NCBI RefSeq assembly: GCF_005887555.1
Contig: NZ_VCIA01000001.1
Coordinates: forward strand, 1,178,001 to 1,242,000
Direction: 5' to 3'
DNA length: 64,000 bases
From: Lentibacillus cibarius
GTDB taxonomy: Bacteria; Bacillota; Bacilli; Bacillales; Amphibacillaceae
Shown: positions 61,441-64,000 of the stretch, one piece after another
Layout: every line of letters begins with the position of its first letter
Numbering within the stretch: the first letter of the stretch is position 1
Notes under the pieces: generated by a model
What the model was told of the DNA's origin: nothing
What the model saw: the letters and a program-made list of their open reading frames with translations, nothing else
Databases searched by the model: none
Translations under genes and position numbers: made by a program

Positions 61441-61503
61441 CATAGTCAGTTTATTTACGGTAAACTGGTAGAAACTTGCAGGCCATATCCCCGCTATTAT
61501 ATG
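61441..61503 (-). promoter_or_regulatory. Guanine (purine-class) riboswitch aptamer
   Basis: The minus-strand RNA has all the purine aptamer parts: P1 CATA...TATG, the TATAAT junction, P2 GCGGG/CCTGC with loop GATATGG, the central AAGTTTCTACC, and P3 AGTTTA/TAAACT with loop CCGTAAA. The ligand-specific base in the last junction (GACTATG) is C, which pairs with guanine rather than adenine. Ligand binding should favour the terminator at 61329-61378 and lower permease expression. The length of 63 bases is typical. Confidence 0.93.
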
Positions 61504-61527
61504 AAAAACATGATATTGTTTGTCTTT

Positions 61528-61555
61528 AGTATATCATCCATTTTTCAAGACACAA
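61528..61555 (-). promoter_or_regulatory. Promoter of the riboswitch transcript
   Basis: On the minus strand TTGTGT (61550-61555) and TATACT (61528-61533) are spaced by 16 bases. The -10 box ends 25 bases before the aptamer, as expected for a riboswitch leader. Confidence 0.6.
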
Positions 61556-61727
61556 GTAGTTTTTAAAATAAATTTTCCCTCATCCACTTCAAAACATCCC
61601 AAATCCCTTGTCACTGATGCATTTGGAATAGCATAATTTGAATCATTCCACTCTGGACTTCCTCTTGTCGTTCCCTTATAATGGCTACTATAATTTATAA
61701 AACACGAACAATAAGGTGGATTGTATG

Positions 61728-63101
61728 ATGAATTATTCGAAAGTATTTCAAGGGACTGCATTTACGAGCAAATCAGCTAAGGAAATAAATATATTAAAAG
61801 ACTACCTCTTTTGCCTTGATGATCGGGGGATGATTGCAAAAATTGTTTCCCCGGAAGATGACGAGTACAACGCTATGATCCAGGAATACCAAGATAAAGA
61901 TTATTTTCACCGTCTCAAAGAAGGAGAATACTTTCTGCCTGGATTTATTGATTTACACATCCATGCACCGCAATGGGCACAGTCTGGTACAGCGTTGGAC
62001 CTCCCCTTATATGATTGGTTGCATACGTACACTTTTCCACTGGAAGCTAAATTCGCTGATAGAACCTTTGCCAGAAAAGTCTATGAAGATCTTGTCCATA
62101 CATTATTAAAAAACGGAACAACGACCGGCTTATACTTTGCCACCGTACATAAAGAAGCCAGCTATCTGCTAGCTGAAATATGTGCAGATCAAGGACAGCG
62201 CGGGTTAGTTGGTAAAGTGGTTGCAGATGACCCGCAACAAAACCCCGACTATTACAGAGATTCCGACGCAGCAACAGCACTAGCCGAGACAGAAGAATTT
62301 ATTCTAGATGTAAAGGAACTGGCAAAGAAAACCAAGCAAGGTGTTTATCCTGTTGTAACCCCAAGATTTATCCCAAGCTGTACGGACGAAGCATTACAAG
62401 GATTGGGGGAGCTAGCGGCCAAATACGATACACACATTCAATCACATTGCAGCGAAAGTGATTGGGAACACGGCCATGTCAAAGAAAGATGCCATAAAAC
62501 GGATGCATCCGCACTAAATGAGTTCGGATTATTACAGGACAAATCCATCATGGCGCACTCGGTATTCTTGGAAGATAACGATGTGGACCTTTTTGCCGAA
62601 ACTGGGACAGCGATCGGACATTGTCCACTGTCTAATGCCTATTTTGCGAATGCAGTTCTGCCCCTCGCCCATTTCCATTCCCAAGGCGTGGATATTGGCC
62701 TCGGAACTGACATTTCAGCCGGTGCAGCGCCAAGTCTCTATGATAATGCCAAGCAAGCAGTGGTATCTTCCCGTATGCTGGAAGATGGTGTAGACACCTC
62801 TCTTTCTCCCGAGACACGAGGCGTGGACGGATCACGTATTACGATTAATGAAGCCTTTTACTTTGCCACAGCCGGGGGTGGGAAAAGCCTGAGTCTCCCA
62901 ATCGGACTTCTTGAAGAGAATTATGCATGGGATGTACAAATTGTAGACACAAACGCTGGAGCAAATAAACTTCCTATTTTTGATGAGAATGAAGATTTAT
63001 ACGATGTGTTTCAAAAAATGATGTATTTAGTAAAACCGGACAACATCCGTGAAGTTTGGGTACAGGGTGAGAAAGTAGTGAGTCAGGGAGACGGCTCTTG
63101 A
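61728..63101 (+). CDS. guaD: Guanine deaminase (amidohydrolase type)
   Basis: Zinc enzyme that deaminates guanine to xanthine, about 457 residues. The metal-binding motif FLPGFIDLHIHAPQWAQSGT contains the HxH pair, IQSHCSESDWE and IMAHSVFLEDND have further His ligands, and GLGTDISAGAAPSLYDNAK has the catalytic Asp. DLPLYDWLHTYTFPLEAKF is the family's substrate region. AAGGTGG precedes the start. The ATG at 61728 is favoured over the ATG at 61725 or the upstream GTG. It diverges from the riboswitch-controlled permease and oxygenase, forming a purine catabolism module. Confidence 0.92.
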   Translation: MNYSKVFQGTAFTSKSAKEINILKDYLFCLDDRGMIAKIVSPEDDEYNAMIQEYQDKDYFHRLKEGEYFLPGFIDLHIHAPQWAQSGTALDLPLYDWLHTYTFPLEAKFADRTFARKVYEDLVHTLLKNGTTTGLYFATVHKEASYLLAEICADQGQRGLVGKVVADDPQQNPDYYRDSDAATALAETEEFILDVKELAKKTKQGVYPVVTPRFIPSCTDEALQGLGELAAKYDTHIQSHCSESDWEHGHVKERCHKTDASALNEFGLLQDKSIMAHSVFLEDNDVDLFAETGTAIGHCPLSNAYFANAVLPLAHFHSQGVDIGLGTDISAGAAPSLYDNAKQAVVSSRMLEDGVDTSLSPETRGVDGSRITINEAFYFATAGGGKSLSLPIGLLEENYAWDVQIVDTNAGANKLPIFDENEDLYDVFQKMMYLVKPDNIREVWVQGEKVVSQGDGS

Positions 63102-63112
63102 CTGGAGGTGCG

Positions 63113-63150
63113 ACTAGTGCCCCAGGTGCACACGCAATTGTGAATTGTGT
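63113..63150. repeat. GTGCCAGGCAC palindrome, decayed copy
   Basis: agtgccccaggtgcacacg and caattgtgaattgtgtgtg resemble the palindrome with several changes. A loose right end (gtgcctggcactt) lies at 63202-63214. Confidence 0.5.
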
Positions 63151-63228
63151 GTGCGTGGGGGTTGGTTTTTCGCCCCATATTTGAATTATTAGAATTGTTC
63201 CGGTGCCTGGCACTTGTGTCGCCCAACA

Positions 63229-63270
63229 AGAAAATATCCCATATCGCTTTTAAGTGCGATACGGGATATT
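63229..63270 (-). terminator. Terminator of the small gene at 63301
   Basis: aatatcccatatcgc and gcgatacgggatatt pair with one mismatch. On the minus strand a T-rich stretch follows. It is 30 bases past the stop codon. Confidence 0.65.
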
Positions 63271-63300
63271 TCCAAAAGTAATTTTATTTATATATGGGAG

Positions 63301-63486
63301 CTAAATCTTTGCTGGTTCTCTCATTTTATTTTTATTTTCCCGAAACTCTCGAACGCGTTTTTCAGCTTTCTCATATTCAGAGGCGCTGAAATTGCATGCA
63401 TTTTCACGATATTGAGATCCAAATTCTTTTGCTTCCCTTGGACCCCTTTTATTCATTTTTTGTCGCAATCGCTCATTCATGTTCAT
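63301..63486 (-). CDS. Small basic protein of unknown function
   Basis: 61 residues, charged and probably mostly helical: MNMNERLRQKMNKRGPREAK, then FGSQYRENACNFSASEYEKA and EKRVREFRENKNK. It has a strong ribosome site (GGGAGGTAAGAAT) and a terminator after its stop, so it looks genuine. No domain is recognised. A nucleic-acid-binding or spore-type small protein are guesses only. Confidence 0.65.
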   Translation of the reverse strand: MNMNERLRQKMNKRGPREAKEFGSQYRENACNFSASEYEKAEKRVREFRENKNKMREPAKI

Positions 63487-63534
63487 ATTCTTACCTCCCT
63501 TTTAGTTATATTATACCCTAAAGACTAAGTCCTC

Positions 63535-63580
63535 AGTGCCAGGCACACAAACAATACTGAATTGCGTGTACCTAGCACTT
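63535..63580. repeat. GTGCCAGGCAC palindrome, copy 14 (variant)
   Basis: agtgccaggcacacaaac, aatactgaattgcgtgta and cctagcactt. It carries several changes relative to the others. Confidence 0.7.
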
Positions 63581-63636
63581 GGTTTAGCACTATAGCGTGT
63601 GGGGTTGATCCCCAGTATACAACACAAAGGTCACCC

Positions 63637-63810
63637 ATGCCCTGGAAACGGGAGGGACGTCCTTTATTTGACGCTTACTTTCCTAATGGAAGCAGTTGGA
63701 GCCACCCCTATACTTCTTCTTCCCAAAACCCGTTCACACACAAACGCTTTATTCCTGTGGATGAACAAGGGAACTGGGAATTTTGGGGTCCCGCCACACT
63801 AGAAAAATAA
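63637..63810 (+). CDS. Short hypothetical protein
   Basis: 57 residues (MPWKREGRPLFDAYFPNGSS..., ending FWGPATLEK) rich in aromatic residues and proline. AAAGGT precedes the ATG. The frame is open upstream through the palindrome. It may be a small real gene or the tail of a truncated one. I do not recognise it. Confidence 0.35.
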   Translation: MPWKREGRPLFDAYFPNGSSWSHPYTSSSQNPFTHKRFIPVDEQGNWEFWGPATLEK

Positions 63811-63872
63811 ATTTGAGCAGATTCAATGATCACTTCATACGATAAGCAGAACAGTCGAACAACAAACGAAAG

Positions 63873-64000
63873 TTATCTTGATTTAAAAGAGATATATGTT
63901 CGTTCAATAAAGTCTAAAAAACTTTCTTTTTCAAAGTCATATGCATGAAGTCCATCTTCACAAAACTGAAGGTGTATAGCATCCCGATTTTTATTTAACC
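63873..64000 (-). CDS. Partial gene, C-terminus only
   Basis: The last 42 residues of a minus-strand gene that begins beyond the window. They read LNKNRDAIHLQFCEDGLHAY then DFEKESFLDFIERTYISFKS and end in a TAA at 63873-63875. The composition looks coding, but the piece is too short to name. Confidence 0.55.
   Translation of the reverse strand, partial: LNKNRDAIHLQFCEDGLHAYDFEKESFLDFIERTYISFKSR

Noticed and set aside
61702..61716. PurR box (cacgaacaata) before guanine deaminase
   Set aside because: Only one half-site resembles the CGAAC consensus. The second inverted half-site at the normal distance was not found.

Overview
The window looks like chromosome of a low-to-moderate G+C, spore-former-type Firmicute, most likely a halotolerant or halophilic member of the Bacillaceae (Virgibacillus/Oceanobacillus/Lentibacillus-like). 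The basis is strong Shine-Dalgarno sites with many GTG and TTG starts, protein families typical of Bacillus (YkuK, YczE, YqjF, the ywrABCD set, GbsR-type regulator, DUF3219), a class-I guanine riboswitch, and several compatible-solute uptake genes (a BCCT carrier and three OpuAC-type binding proteins, one of them broken). No species can be named from the sequence alone.

Layout. 0.3-10.3 kb: a catabolic cluster that reads as the lower creatinine / N-methylhydantoin pathway (HyuA/HyuB hydantoinase, N-carbamoylsarcosine amidase, monomeric sarcosine oxidase, M20 hydrolase, DUF1989 protein, LysR regulator), with matching promoter/operator sites in front of soxA and lysR. 10.5-23.8 kb: ParB-like orphan, OsmC, a glycerol-dehydrogenase remnant, an SSS symporter with its small partner, an RpiR regulator, a class-III aminotransferase, a HAD phosphatase, a BCCT carrier, YkuK and two exporters. 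23.9-25.3 kb: a 21-bp tandem array, a tRNA-Pro and a second, unrelated 21-bp array. 25.3-37.7 kb: oxidoreductases, PAP2 phosphatase, a nucleoside deaminase, a GbsR-type regulator with a hydrolase and a frameshifted betaine-binding protein, LysR and TauE. 37.7-43.4 kb: a betaine-binding protein and a five-gene operon (amidohydrolase, two Rieske ferredoxins, aldehyde dehydrogenase, ferredoxin reductase). 43.9-45.2 kb: an IS3-family element sitting inside a repeat array. 45.3-58.8 kb: mixed metabolic and hypothetical genes, a truncated Abi gene and the ywr set (chromate transporters, GGT-like, Lrp). 58.8-63.1 kb: purine module: a guanine riboswitch, NCS2 permease and Rieske oxygenase on one strand, and guanine deaminase on the other. 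The last bases hold the 3' end of a gene that leaves the window.

Repeats are the most striking feature. Four dispersed families are present: a 45-48 bp palindrome (GTGCCAGGCAC ends, ACAATTC/GAATTGT core; 14 near-complete copies, all right of 37.6 kb); a 'GGACC..GAACCTGTCCCC' repeat (6 copies, 12.9-21.2 kb); 21-bp arrays built on GTCGCTCGAGTT (24.8-58 kb); and a hairpin GATTTTCGG..CCGAAAATC that lies beside those arrays. Many copies sit exactly at the 3' ends of genes, supply stop codons, or have changed the C-terminus of the gene they joined. The strongest biological lead is the riboswitch-controlled Rieske oxygenase, which may be an oxygenase route of purine oxidation in a Firmicute.
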